A stretch of 64,000 nucleotides of DNA from Streptomyces sp. NBC_01549 (lineage in GTDB: Bacteria; Actinomycetota; Actinomycetes; Streptomycetales; Streptomycetaceae): the NCBI RefSeq assembly GCF_026339955.1, contig NZ_JAPEPW010000002.1, forward strand, positions 2,108,001 to 2,172,000. Reading direction: 5' to 3'. Under the pieces are notes generated by a model. That model saw only the letters and a program-made list of their open reading frames with translations. It was not told where the DNA came from and made no database searches. The position numbers were made by a program, and so were the translations under genes. Positions within the stretch are counted from its first letter, which is position 1. Every line of letters begins with the position of its first letter. Below are positions 41,248 through 51,854 of this stretch, one piece after another.

Positions 41248-41808
41248 TCACGACACGGACGCCCACGCCGTCGTCCCGAGCGTGTTCTCCGGGCCGATAT
41301 CGAGGGGCTCGGCCGGTCTTACGTTCTGGGCCTTGCGTCCCCGCTCCGGGACGACCCGGAGATAGGTGCCGTCCTCGGTGGCCATGCGCCAGTACAGACC
41401 CGCCCGCGCGCTCTCGCCCGGGTCGAGGGTGAGCGGCGCGGCGCCGGGGTCGTCCGGCGCCATGGGCACCTCGTCCGTCCCCTCGACGGTGCGTACGCCC
41501 GTGAGCGGGGTGCCCTTCTCGTCGAGGACACGGACGGCCGGGTAGCCGTTCACCTCGTACGGTCGCTCGGAGCAGTTGGTGAGGGTGAGTGCCATGGCCC
41601 GCAGCCCCATGGCCCCGTCAACGGGGCCGGTGGCGAGCCGCACCCCGGACGGCGGGCAGCCGCGCGCCTGTTGGACCGTGACGGCGGGTGAGCGGGCCGC
41701 CCTGGGCCGGTGTTCCGGTTCGGTGAACAAGCCGCAGCCGCTCACGGCGAGCGTCAGCACACCGGCGAGAACGGCGTTGCGGGACGGCCTGGGACGTAAC
41801 ACGATCAT
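41248..41808 (-). CDS. DUF4232-like lipoprotein
   Basis: A 186-residue exported lipoprotein: signal with lipobox AVSGC (C25). The mature domain, GPVDGAMGLRAMALTLTNCS, PYEVNGYPAVRVLDEKG and ARAGLYWRM, has the pattern of DUF4232 domains, common secreted beta-sandwich domains of unknown role in actinomycetes. ATG 41808 is the only start that keeps the whole signal. It lies downstream of the NarL-type two-component genes on the same strand. Confidence 0.8.
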   Translation of the reverse strand: MIVLRPRPSRNAVLAGVLTLAVSGCGLFTEPEHRPRAARSPAVTVQQARGCPPSGVRLATGPVDGAMGLRAMALTLTNCSERPYEVNGYPAVRVLDEKGTPLTGVRTVEGTDEVPMAPDDPGAAPLTLDPGESARAGLYWRMATEDGTYLRVVPERGRKAQNVRPAEPLDIGPENTLGTTAWASVS

Positions 41809-41870
41809 CCGCTGATCATTCCACGCCACCTCCGCCCTTCCTGCCGCCGCGACCACCTCCGACGCATCCC

Positions 41871-42539
41871 TCAGATCACACTCCCCCGCGCCGTCACCAA
41901 GCCCGACTCGTAGGCGAACACGACCAGTTGGGCCCGGTCGCGGGCGCCGAGCTTCGTCATCGCCCGGCTGATGTGCGTCTTGGCGGTGAACGGGCTGATG
42001 ACCATGTGCGCGGCGATCTCCTCGTTGGTCAGACCGCGCGCGGCGAGCGCGGTGACCTCGCGTTCGCGGCGGGTGAGGCACTCCAGGCCGGGCGCTGTGG
42101 CCCGGTCCGGTGGCCGGGCGACGAACTCGCTGATCAGGGTGCGGGTCACGGACGGGGACAGCAGCGCCTCTCCGTGCGCGACGACCTCGATGGCCTGGAG
42201 CAGGTCGGCGGGCTCGGTGTCCTTGAGCAGGAAGCCGCTGGCCCCGGCGCGCAGCGCCTCGAAGACGTACTCGTCCAGGCCGTAGTTGGTGAGCATGATG
42301 ACGCGTACGGCGGACAGCTCCGGGTCGGCGGCGATGCGGCGGGTGGCCTCGATGCCCGACATCACCGGCATCTGTACGTCGACGAGGGCGATGTCCGGCA
42401 CACAGGCGCGCACGAGCGCGAGGCCCTGCTTCCCGTCGGGGGCCTCGCCCACGACCTCGATGCCGTCCTCGGCGTCGAGCAGAGCGCGGAAGCCGGCGCG
42501 CATCAGTGCCTGGTCGTCGACGAGCGCGATCCTGATCAC
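41871..42539 (-). CDS. NarL/LuxR-family response regulator
   Basis: A 222-residue regulator. Receiver residues are D8/D9, phospho-acceptor D54 and K105 region (GFLLKD). The C-terminal LuxR-type HTH is LTRREREVTALAARGLTNEE to AKTHISRAMTKLGARDRAQL. GTG at 42539 overlaps the TGA of the kinase gene (GTGA). It is phosphorylated by the partner kinase and should bind promoters as a dimer; the target genes are not evident. Confidence 0.93.
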   Translation of the reverse strand: MIRIALVDDQALMRAGFRALLDAEDGIEVVGEAPDGKQGLALVRACVPDIALVDVQMPVMSGIEATRRIAADPELSAVRVIMLTNYGLDEYVFEALRAGASGFLLKDTEPADLLQAIEVVAHGEALLSPSVTRTLISEFVARPPDRATAPGLECLTRREREVTALAARGLTNEEIAAHMVISPFTAKTHISRAMTKLGARDRAQLVVFAYESGLVTARGSVI

Positions 42540-43648
42540 GACACCTCCTCCGGTATGCCCAGCGGCAGTTCGGCGCGCACCGAGAAGCCGCCCTCCGTAC
42601 GCGGTGCGGCGTGCAGGGTGCCGCCGAGGGCCATGACGCGTTCACGCATGCCGGTGAGGCCGATTCCGGGGGTGGGCGGACAGGACGGGTCGGCGCCGCC
42701 GTCGTCGTCCACCGATATCGTCAGCTCGTCAGGACTGTAGTGGAGTTGGACGGCCACCTTGGCGGGGCCCGCGTGGCGCGCGGCGTTCGTCAGGGCCTCC
42801 TGGACGATGCGGTACGCGGCACGGTCCACCGTCGCCGTGAGGGGCCGCTCGTCGCCGTTCACCGTCAACTCCACGGCGAGGCCGGCCGCGCGGGCCCGCT
42901 CCACGAGTAGCGCGGGGGTTCCGGTCGGCTCGTCGGTGCGCAACACCTCGAGGGTGGCTCGCAGTTCGCGCATCGCCTCGCCGCCCGCCTCCTGGATGGC
43001 GAGCAGCGCGGGCGACACCTCCTCACCGCGTTTGCGGGCGAGGTGGACGGCGACGCCGGCCTGGAGCTTGACGATCGAGATGCTGTGGGTGAGTGAGTCG
43101 TGCAACTCGCGTGCGATCCTGAGCCGTTCCTCGCCCGCGCGACGCAGGGCGGCCTCCTCGCGGGTGCGTTCCGCCTCCATCGCGCGTTGTTCCGTCTGGC
43201 GCAGATAGGCCTGCCAGTTACGGTCGGCGAGACCTGTCACCAGGGCGCACAGGAACCACCCGGCGAGCAGGAGCGATCGTTCGACGCTTCCTCGCGCCGC
43301 GAGGTCCGTGGTCACGAAGCCCGCGAGGAACAGGGCGCTCGCGAGGGCCGCCACGCCTCGGTGGCCCGCTCGGGCCGCCGTGTGGACGGCGCTCAGCACG
43401 GGGAGGGCGGCGAGGGTGCCGGGGTGGGCGTGCAGGACGTACGCCGTCGTGGCGACCGTACTGACCGCGAGTACCCGGCGCGGGGCGCGGCGGTAGGCCG
43501 CCAGGGCGAGGGAGCCGACGGTGATCAGGGCGTAGTCGGCGGGGGTCGCGCGGTGGTCGATCGCGGCCGCGGTCATGACGAGGGCGCCGACGACGACCGC
43601 GAGGGTGGTGTCGGCCAGGTGTCTGCGGGTGACCTGGTCCAGCGTCAT
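42536..43648 (-). CDS. DesK/NarX-type sensor histidine kinase
   Basis: A 370-residue kinase with a compact membrane domain of about five helices (residues 14-140) and almost no external loop, so it probably senses a membrane property. HisKA_3 box RIARELHDSLTHSISIVKLQ has H183. HATPase motifs are QEALTNAARHA and PTPGIGLTGMRERV. ATG 43648 is chosen by family length. It forms a coupled pair with the NarL-type regulator downstream. Confidence 0.92.
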   Translation of the reverse strand: MTLDQVTRRHLADTTLAVVVGALVMTAAAIDHRATPADYALITVGSLALAAYRRAPRRVLAVSTVATTAYVLHAHPGTLAALPVLSAVHTAARAGHRGVAALASALFLAGFVTTDLAARGSVERSLLLAGWFLCALVTGLADRNWQAYLRQTEQRAMEAERTREEAALRRAGEERLRIARELHDSLTHSISIVKLQAGVAVHLARKRGEEVSPALLAIQEAGGEAMRELRATLEVLRTDEPTGTPALLVERARAAGLAVELTVNGDERPLTATVDRAAYRIVQEALTNAARHAGPAKVAVQLHYSPDELTISVDDDGGADPSCPPTPGIGLTGMRERVMALGGTLHAAPRTEGGFSVRAELPLGIPEEVS

Positions 43649-43863
43649 GTTCCGCACGATAGACGGCCGTTCGGGCAGTGGCGTCAGACCTGTGGAGGGG
43701 GACCGGCATACTCCGGCTGGAGTAGACCGCGGCGTGCGGGGGCCGGGTGGGGGTAGCTCGGATTGCCTTCGGGTGGACGACGTCCGTGGACGCCTTCCTG
43801 AAGGAGGGTGGCGACGGCGGCCGAGCGGTGGCCCCGCGCACATTCCCCACGAGGAGGCGTCCC

Positions 43864-44865
43864 ATGCCCACTCCCTTCCGTTTCACCACCCCCTCTCCAC
43901 CCAAGTCGGCCACCGGCCGGGTCGCGGGCGTCTACGCCCAGCTCGCCGACGACTTCGGCATCGAGCGCGCGGTGACCTTCGTCGTGCTCTCGTCTGCACC
44001 CGATCTCATGGCCTCCGCCTGGGCGTTGATGCGCGAGTCGCTGATCGCGGGCGAGGGAAGCCGGACGGGGAAGGAACTCGCGGCGCTCGGGGTGTCCGTC
44101 GCCAATCGGTGCCCGTTCTGCGTGGACGCGCACACGATGTTGCTGCACGCGACCGGGGACCACCGGCTCGCGGAGACGGCGGCGCGCGGTGAGACGCCCG
44201 CCGACGAGGAGCACGCGCGCGTGCTGGCGTGGGGCGGGGCGACCCGGAGTCCGGGGGCGCCGGAGTTGACGCCGTACCCCTTCCCCGTCGCGCACGCCCC
44301 CGCCTACATCGGCACCGCCCTGTCCTTCCACTTCATCAACCGTGTGGTGTCGGCGCTGCTCACCGAGAATCTGCTGCCCGGCAACATGCAACGGTTCCGG
44401 GCGGTGCGAAGTCTGGCCGGACGGTCCGTCGCCCGGACGGTGCGCCGGCGCCCCGCGCCGGGTGCGGGCCTGGAACTCCTCGACGACGCCGGGCCCGGTC
44501 CGCACTGGGCGCGCGGGACCACCGTCGGACCGGCCTACGCCGCGCTGCGGGCCGCCGCCACCGAGGGGGAGGGTCTTCTCGACGAGGCCGACCGCTTCCT
44601 CGTACGGGAGACGCTCCGGGACTGGGACGGCTCGCACCCGCCGCTCGCGTGGGACGGGCTCCCCGGCCATTCGCGGCCCGGGGCACGTCTCGCGCTGCTG
44701 GCCGCGCTGGCCCCGTACCGGATCACGGACGAGGACGTGACGGCCTGGCGCAAACCCATGCATACCGATCACTGCCTGGTGCATCTCGTGGCGTACGGCG
44801 CGTTCGCCGCCGTCGACCGGATCGAGAGCGCGCTGCCCGTCCGCACGACCGAGGAGACCTCATGA
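43864..44865 (+). CDS. AhpD-like / carboxymuconolactone decarboxylase-family protein
   Basis: A 333-residue protein. The N-terminal third has the AhpD-like redox motif NRCPFCVDAHTMLLHATG with C83, C86 and H90, used in alkylhydroperoxidases. The rest contains a conserved C-terminal half (RWEDGS-like DWDGSHPPLAWDGLPGHSRP) found with long members of this group. GAGGAGG lies before ATG 43864. It overlaps the following methyltransferase by 4 bp (ATGA), so both act in the same process, which is unknown. Confidence 0.85.
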   Translation: MPTPFRFTTPSPPKSATGRVAGVYAQLADDFGIERAVTFVVLSSAPDLMASAWALMRESLIAGEGSRTGKELAALGVSVANRCPFCVDAHTMLLHATGDHRLAETAARGETPADEEHARVLAWGGATRSPGAPELTPYPFPVAHAPAYIGTALSFHFINRVVSALLTENLLPGNMQRFRAVRSLAGRSVARTVRRRPAPGAGLELLDDAGPGPHWARGTTVGPAYAALRAAATEGEGLLDEADRFLVRETLRDWDGSHPPLAWDGLPGHSRPGARLALLAALAPYRITDEDVTAWRKPMHTDHCLVHLVAYGAFAAVDRIESALPVRTTEETS

Positions 44866-45695
44866 CACAGATCGCCAACTTTGATCAGGCACGGGCCTGG
44901 AACGGCGCTGTCGGCAACCACTGGGCGAGCCATCGCGAGCGCTATGACACGCTCGTGTCGGGTCTGAACGCCGCGCTCTTCGACGCGGCGGCGATCACCG
45001 CGGGCGAGCGGGTCCTGGACGTCGGTTGCGGGGCCGGTGCGACGACCCGGATCGCGGGCCGACTGGCGGCGCACGGGCACGCCGTCGGGGTCGACATCTC
45101 GGCGCCCCTGCTCGACCTGGCCCGGGCCACGACCACCGTGGAGGGGGTCACCAACGTCGCGTACGAGTTCGCCGACGCCCAGACCCACCCCTTCCCGCCC
45201 GCCGGATACGACGTCCTGATCAGCCGCGGCGGGGTGATGTTCTTCGCGGACCACGTGGCGGCGTTCCGGAACCTGGCACGGTCGCTGCGGCCGGGCGGGC
45301 GGCTCGCGTTCGTCTGTCCGCAGCCCGCCGGTCCCGAGGGGGAGGAGTCACGCGCCCTGAGTCTTTTCGGACAACTCCTGGACGAACCCGACGCCGCGAC
45401 GGTCGCCGTCCAGGCCGCCATGGCATCCCTGTCCGACCCGGCGCGCATCCGCGAGGTGCTGCACGGGTGGGACGACGTGACGGTGGCCGCGGTCGCGGCG
45501 GAGACGACATGGGGGCGCGACGCCGCGGACGCCGTCGGCTTCGTCCTCTCCCGCACGCCCGGCCGGACGGCCGACGCCGCCACGCGCGCGGCCCTGGAGG
45601 ACACCTTGCGTCCTTATGAGACGGATCGCGGTGTTCGGCTCCGGGCGGCGGTGTGGCTGGTGACGGCGAAGTGGGGCGGGGGCCCTCACCGGTGA
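44862..45695 (+). CDS. SAM-dependent methyltransferase
   Basis: A 277-residue class I methyltransferase. The N-terminus FDQARAWNGAVGNHWASHRERYD is typical of UbiE-like methyltransferases of the streptomycete type, and the SAM-binding loop is RVLDVGCGAGATTRIAG. LARSLRPGGRLAFVCP is motif III-like. It is translationally coupled to the AhpD-like gene. Substrate not known. Confidence 0.88.
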   Translation: MTQIANFDQARAWNGAVGNHWASHRERYDTLVSGLNAALFDAAAITAGERVLDVGCGAGATTRIAGRLAAHGHAVGVDISAPLLDLARATTTVEGVTNVAYEFADAQTHPFPPAGYDVLISRGGVMFFADHVAAFRNLARSLRPGGRLAFVCPQPAGPEGEESRALSLFGQLLDEPDAATVAVQAAMASLSDPARIREVLHGWDDVTVAAVAAETTWGRDAADAVGFVLSRTPGRTADAATRAALEDTLRPYETDRGVRLRAAVWLVTAKWGGGPHR

Positions 45696-45817
45696 GCCAC
45701 TGTCACCGCACAGCCACGGAGCGAGTTGGCACTTCCGCCCCACAGGGAGTCATGTGACACTGGCGTTCCGTCCACAGTGTGGACTCGCTCCCCACCGTCC
45801 CCCACGAGAAGTGCGCC

Positions 45818-46486
45818 GTGCATTCTCTTCCTCTGCCACTCGCTCTCACCGCACGCCTGTTGCCGGTCGCGGTGCTCGCCTGCACGGGCTGGGCCATGTC
45901 GTCCGGTCCCTCGACGACGACGCCGGCCGCCACCGCCCCCAAGTCGCCGCAGAAGACGCAGGAGGCCACCTCAGGACCCTCGGCGACGGCGGTCGCGAGG
46001 AAGTACACCGTGGCTCCCGCGCCCTGCACCGGCGTGACGGAGAAGACGGTCAAGGCCCTTGTCCCGGGCGCCAAGACGGCCGGTCAGGAGATTCCGTCGA
46101 CGGACAAGTCGGTACGCCGCACCTGCTCCTGGAACGCGCTCAAGGGCTTCGACTACCACTGGCTGGACGTCTCGTACGAGATCAAGGATTCAGCCGAAGC
46201 GGCACAGAAGTCCTATACAGGGCGCGTCGCGGACAAGAGCGGCGGAGGGGTGGTTCCCGGCCTCGGCGACTCGGCCTACTCCGTCGTGAACCTCACCACC
46301 ACGGACAAGCAGCAGACCCGCGAGGGGGTGGTGATCGTCCGCGCGTCCAACGCGCTGGTGGTCGTCACGTACAACGGCAGCGACTTCGAGACGAAGAAGG
46401 CGCCCAGTACGGACGAGATCAACAAGGGCGCCATCAAGGCCGCCAAGGACGTGGTGGCGACGCTGGAGAACGGCCAGAAGGGCTGA
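45818..46486 (+). CDS. DUF3558-like lipoprotein
   Basis: A 222-residue exported lipoprotein with lipobox VLAC (C22), then a Thr/Pro/Ala spacer (about 28-58). The domain holds one probable disulfide pair (C70 in PAPCTGV and C103-region RRTCSWNALKG) and ends VVATLENGQKG, resembling DUF3558. GTG at 45818 with GAGAAG upstream is preferred; GTG 45779 would extend before the signal peptide. It is monocistronic, convergent with the NCS1 permease. Confidence 0.72.
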   Translation: MHSLPLPLALTARLLPVAVLACTGWAMSSGPSTTTPAATAPKSPQKTQEATSGPSATAVARKYTVAPAPCTGVTEKTVKALVPGAKTAGQEIPSTDKSVRRTCSWNALKGFDYHWLDVSYEIKDSAEAAQKSYTGRVADKSGGGVVPGLGDSAYSVVNLTTTDKQQTREGVVIVRASNALVVVTYNGSDFETKKAPSTDEINKGAIKAAKDVVATLENGQKG

Positions 46487-46562
46487 CCGTTCTCCCACCG
46501 CCGCGCCGCTCCGGCGGCCGCTGTCGATCCGCCGTTGTCCGACGGCTGTCCTGCCGCACGGG

Positions 46563-48089
<1,527 letters not shown>

Positions 48090-48282
48090 GGGCAGGCCAA
48101 TCAAGTGAGGAGTGACGGAGAGGCCGTGCGGGTGACGCCGTGGGGGGTTGTGCGGGTGCGGTGGTGCGGTGATCCCCCTCCCCGGACGGGGGGAAGGGGA
48201 CGTATGGGGAGGGGGAGCGGAGGCCTGGGTGCGGCCGGTGGTGCGGTGGGCGGCCGGGGGTCGGCCGCCCGGGGCGGCGCTG

Positions 48283-49302
48283 TCAGCCGTTGACGGCCGG
48301 GATGACCTTCGACCCGTACGCGTCGATCACGGCCTCCTGCGCGTCGTGCATGTCGTACACCGCGAACTGGTCCACGCCCAGCGCGCGCAGCGCCTTCAGC
48401 TTCTCGATGTGCCGCTCGGCCGTGCCGATCAGACAGAACCGGTCGACGATCTCGTCCGGCACGAACTTGGTGTCGGGGTTGTCGCTGCGCCCGTGGTGGG
48501 AGTAGTCGTAGCCCTCGCGGGCCTTGATGTAGTCGGTGAGTTCCTCGGGCACGGCGGCGGAGTGCTCGCCGTACTTGGAGACCAGGTCGGCGACGTGGTT
48601 GCCGACCATGCCGCCGAACCAGCGGCACTGCTCGCGCGCGTGGGCGAGCGCCTCCGGCGAGTCGTCCTCGGTGATGTACGCGGGCGCGGCCACGCAGATC
48701 TTCACCTCGGAGGGGTCGCGCCCCGCCTCGACGGCCGCGTCCTTCACGGCTTTGACCATGTACTCGGTGAGGTAGAGGTCGGCGAGCTGGAGGATGAACC
48801 CGTCGGCCTCCTCACCGGTCATCTTCAGGGCCTTGGGGCCGTACGCGGCCATCCAGACCGGGAGTTCGGCGCCCGGCTTGACCCAGGGGAACTTGACGAC
48901 GGTGCCGCCGAGGTCGGCCTCGTCGCCACGGCCGAGGGCGCGGATGACCTTCATCGCACCGCTGATCCGGGCGAGGGTGTTGGGCTTGCGCCCGGCGACG
49001 CGCATCGCCGAGTCGCCGCGCCCGATGCCGCACACCGTGCGGTTGCCGTACATGTCGTTGAGCGTCGCGAAGGTGGAGGCGGTGACCTCCCAGGTGCGGG
49101 TGCCCGGGTTGGTGACCATCGGTCCGACCGTCAACTTCTCGGTGTTCGCGAGGATCTGACTGTAGATCACGAAGGGTTCCTGCCACAGCACGGCCGAGTC
49201 GAAGGTCCAGCCGTACGTGAAGCCGTTGCCCTCGGCGCGCTTCATCAGGTCGATGACGCGGGAGGCCGGGGGGTCGGTCTGCAGGACGAGTCCGAAGTCC
49301 AT
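48283..49302 (-). CDS. LLM-class F420-dependent oxidoreductase
   Basis: A 339-residue luciferase-like monooxygenase-fold protein of the F420-using subgroup. Signature segments are MDFGLVLQTDPPASRVIDLM, GPMVTNPGTRTWEVTASTF, GIGRGDSAMRVAGRKP and WMAAYGPKALKMTGEEADG. It lies between the permease and the dihydropyrimidinase on the same strand, 18 bp after the latter, so it probably takes part in the same pathway, perhaps reducing the pyrimidine ring or oxidising a side product. AGGAG precedes the ATG. Confidence 0.88.
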   Translation of the reverse strand: MDFGLVLQTDPPASRVIDLMKRAEGNGFTYGWTFDSAVLWQEPFVIYSQILANTEKLTVGPMVTNPGTRTWEVTASTFATLNDMYGNRTVCGIGRGDSAMRVAGRKPNTLARISGAMKVIRALGRGDEADLGGTVVKFPWVKPGAELPVWMAAYGPKALKMTGEEADGFILQLADLYLTEYMVKAVKDAAVEAGRDPSEVKICVAAPAYITEDDSPEALAHAREQCRWFGGMVGNHVADLVSKYGEHSAAVPEELTDYIKAREGYDYSHHGRSDNPDTKFVPDEIVDRFCLIGTAERHIEKLKALRALGVDQFAVYDMHDAQEAVIDAYGSKVIPAVNG

Positions 49303-49320
49303 GGCGCCACTCCTAGTCGC

Positions 49321-50724
49321 TCAGAGAAGGTACTGACAGGTGGAGCGGGGGGTGTAGACGCCGTGACCCGCGCGTCCGGTGAACTCCCGCTCGGTGATGA
49401 CCGGTTCGCCGCGCGAGAGCACGGTCTCGACCTGCCCGGTGACGCGCTTGCCCTCGTACGCCGAGTAGTCGACGTTCATGTGGTGGGTCTCGACCGACAT
49501 GACCTGCTCGGCGTGCGGGTCGTAGATGACGATGTCGGCGTCGGCGCCCGGCGCGATGGTGCCCTTCTTCGGGTACAGGCCGAACATCCGGGCCGGGGTG
49601 GCGCAGGCGATCTCGATCCAGCGGCGACGCGAGATGTGCCCGTCGACGACGGCCTGGTGGAGCAGGTCCATGCGGTTCTCGACGCCCGGGAGGCCGTTGG
49701 GGATCTTCGAGAAGTCGCCCCGGCCCAGCTCCTTCTGGCCCACGAAGCAGAAGGGGCAGTGGTCCGTCGACACGACCTGGAGGTCGTTGGTGCGCAGGCC
49801 CCGCCACAGGGCGGCCTGGTGCTCCTTGGGCCGAAGGGGTGTGCTGCACACGTACTTCGAGCCCTCGAAGTCCGGTTCCGCGAGGTTGTCGGTCGACAGG
49901 AAAAGGTACTGCGGGCAGGTCTCGCCGAAGACGTTCAGGCCCTCGTCACGCGCCCGTGCGATCTCGGCGACCGCCTCCTGCGCCGAGACGTGCACGACGT
50001 ACAGCGGGGCACCCGCGACCTGGGCGAGCTTGATGGCCCGGTGGGTGGCCTCGGCCTCCAGGAGCGCCTTGCGCACCTCGCCGTGGAAGCGCGGGTCGGT
50101 CTCGCCGCGCGCCAGCGCCTGTTCCACGAGGACGTCGATCGCGATGCCGTTCTCCGCGTGCATCATGATCAGGCCGCCGTTCTCGGCGGAGCGCTGCATG
50201 GCGCGCAGGATCTGGCCGTCGTCGCTGTAGAAGACGCCGGGGTAGGCCATGAACTGCTTGAAGGAGGTGACGCCCTCCTGGACCAGCAGATCCATCTCCT
50301 TGAGCGTCTCCTGGTTGACGTCGGAGACGATCATGTGAAAGGCGTAGTCGATGGCGCAGTTGCCGTCGGCCTTGGCGTTCCAGGTGTCGAGGCCCTCGCG
50401 CAGCGAGTGGCCGACGCTCTGCACCGCGAAGTCGACGATGGTGGTGGTGCCGCCCCAGGCCGCGGCCCGGGTGCCCGTCTCGAAGGTGTCCGAGGCGAAG
50501 GTGCCGCCGAAGGGCAGCTCCATGTGGGTGTGGGCGTCGACGCCGCCCGGGATGACGTACTTGCCGGTGGCGTCGATGGTCTTCTCGGCCGTCCACGACT
50601 CGGCCGCCGGGGTGCCGGTCGCGGCGAGGGCGACGACCCGGCCGTCCTCGATCAGGACGTCGGCGTGGATCTCGTCGGACGCGGTGATGACGAGGCCATT
50701 ACGGATGACGGTACGGCTGCTCAT
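49321..50724 (-). CDS. hydA: Dihydropyrimidinase / D-hydantoinase
   Basis: A 467-residue amidohydrolase that opens dihydrouracil, dihydrothymine or hydantoin rings. Two metal ligands H65 and H67 are in PGGVDAHTHMELPF, the carbamylated Lys is K156 in TSFKQFMAYPG, and further ligands are in MMHAENG, YVVHVSAQEA and STDHCPFC. N- and C-terminal beta domains complete the fold. Its products would be N-carbamoyl-beta-amino acids, the substrates of the amidases encoded at 50867 and 54723. GAGAGAGGGAG precedes the ATG. Confidence 0.94.
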   Translation of the reverse strand: MSSRTVIRNGLVITASDEIHADVLIEDGRVVALAATGTPAAESWTAEKTIDATGKYVIPGGVDAHTHMELPFGGTFASDTFETGTRAAAWGGTTTIVDFAVQSVGHSLREGLDTWNAKADGNCAIDYAFHMIVSDVNQETLKEMDLLVQEGVTSFKQFMAYPGVFYSDDGQILRAMQRSAENGGLIMMHAENGIAIDVLVEQALARGETDPRFHGEVRKALLEAEATHRAIKLAQVAGAPLYVVHVSAQEAVAEIARARDEGLNVFGETCPQYLFLSTDNLAEPDFEGSKYVCSTPLRPKEHQAALWRGLRTNDLQVVSTDHCPFCFVGQKELGRGDFSKIPNGLPGVENRMDLLHQAVVDGHISRRRWIEIACATPARMFGLYPKKGTIAPGADADIVIYDPHAEQVMSVETHHMNVDYSAYEGKRVTGQVETVLSRGEPVITEREFTGRAGHGVYTPRSTCQYLL

Positions 50725-50866
50725 GCTCCCTCTCTCTCCTGCCGTGCGCTGAAAACTGCGGGTCACTCGTGGCCGGTCGCGCCCACGCGGCGAAGCGGCG
50801 CGATGCCACGGCCCCGCGCCCCTTCGGGGGCGCGGGAACCCCGGCGGACCCCAGGGCGCCGCCGGG

Positions 50867-51709
50867 CTACGGCGCGGTCAGCGGCTCGTACGCGTCGGGA
50901 CGGCGGTCCCGGTAGAACTGCCAGCGGTCGCGTACCTCTCGCAGCTTGGCCATGTCGAGGTCGCGGACGACGAGTTCGGTCTCCTTGTCGCTGGCCACCT
51001 CCCCGACGAACTGGGCCTCCGGGTCGACGAAGTACGACGTTCCGTAGAAGTCGTTGTCGCCCAGCTCCTCCACGCCCACGCGGTTGATGGCGCCCACGAA
51101 GTACTCGTTGGCGACGGCCGCCGCCGGCTGCTCCAACTGCCAGATGTAGGAGGACAGTCCGCGCGAGGTGGCCGACGGGTTGAACACGATCTCGGCGCCC
51201 GCGAGGCCCAGCGCACGCCAGCCCTCCGGGAAGTGCCGGTCGTAGCAGATGTAGACGCCGATCTTGCCGACGGCGGTGTCGAAGACCGGCCAGTCGGCGT
51301 TGCCGGGACGGAAGTAGAACTTCTCCCAGAAGCCCTCGACCTGCGGGATGTGGTGCTTGCGGTACTTGCCGAGGTACGAGCCGTCCGCGTCGATCACGGC
51401 GGCCGTGTTGTAGAGGACGCCGGGCTGCTCCTCCTCGTACATCGGCAGCACGAGGACGATGCCGAGTTCCTTGGCGAGCGCCTGGAAGCGCCGGACGATC
51501 GGACCTTCGGGGATCTGCTCGGCGTACTCGTAGAACGCCTTGTCCTGGACCTGGCAGAAATAGGGCCCGTAGAAGAGCTCCTGGAAGCACAGCACCTGTG
51601 CGCCCTGCGCGGCCGCGTCGCGGGCCGCCTGCTCGTGCACCTGGATCATCGACTCCTTGTCGCCGGTCCAGGCAGTCTGGAAGACGGCGGCGCGGATCAC
51701 TCTGCTCAT
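50867..51709 (-). CDS. Beta-ureidopropionase-like nitrilase superfamily amidase 1
   Basis: A 280-residue nitrilase-fold enzyme. The catalytic Glu-Lys-Cys triad is E44 (FQELFYGPYF), K118 (YRKHHIP) and C155 (ICYDRHFPEGW). It should hydrolyse N-carbamoyl-beta-alanine or related ureido acids to the amino acid, CO2 and ammonia. GGAGGTCCCG precedes the ATG. The copy at 54723 is a close paralogue, identical at all three catalytic positions and over long stretches. It precedes dihydropyrimidinase by 142 bp. Confidence 0.92.
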   Translation of the reverse strand: MSRVIRAAVFQTAWTGDKESMIQVHEQAARDAAAQGAQVLCFQELFYGPYFCQVQDKAFYEYAEQIPEGPIVRRFQALAKELGIVLVLPMYEEEQPGVLYNTAAVIDADGSYLGKYRKHHIPQVEGFWEKFYFRPGNADWPVFDTAVGKIGVYICYDRHFPEGWRALGLAGAEIVFNPSATSRGLSSYIWQLEQPAAAVANEYFVGAINRVGVEELGDNDFYGTSYFVDPEAQFVGEVASDKETELVVRDLDMAKLREVRDRWQFYRDRRPDAYEPLTAP

Positions 51710-51854
51710 CGGGACCTCCGGTCGCTCGGTGTGCGAGGAGCCTAGGAAGCCCGGACGGCCGCATTGAGTTGCACCGTGTCACGTCTGAGGCGCTGTGCCG
51801 TTCCACGGTGTCACCCCCGCGTTGTCGCATGTTTCACCTGAGTCGTCCCGTGTT

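Noticed and set aside
46487..46562. GC-rich partial hairpins between the DUF3558-like and NCS1 genes
   Set aside because: Several short stems are possible but no single stable one dominates.
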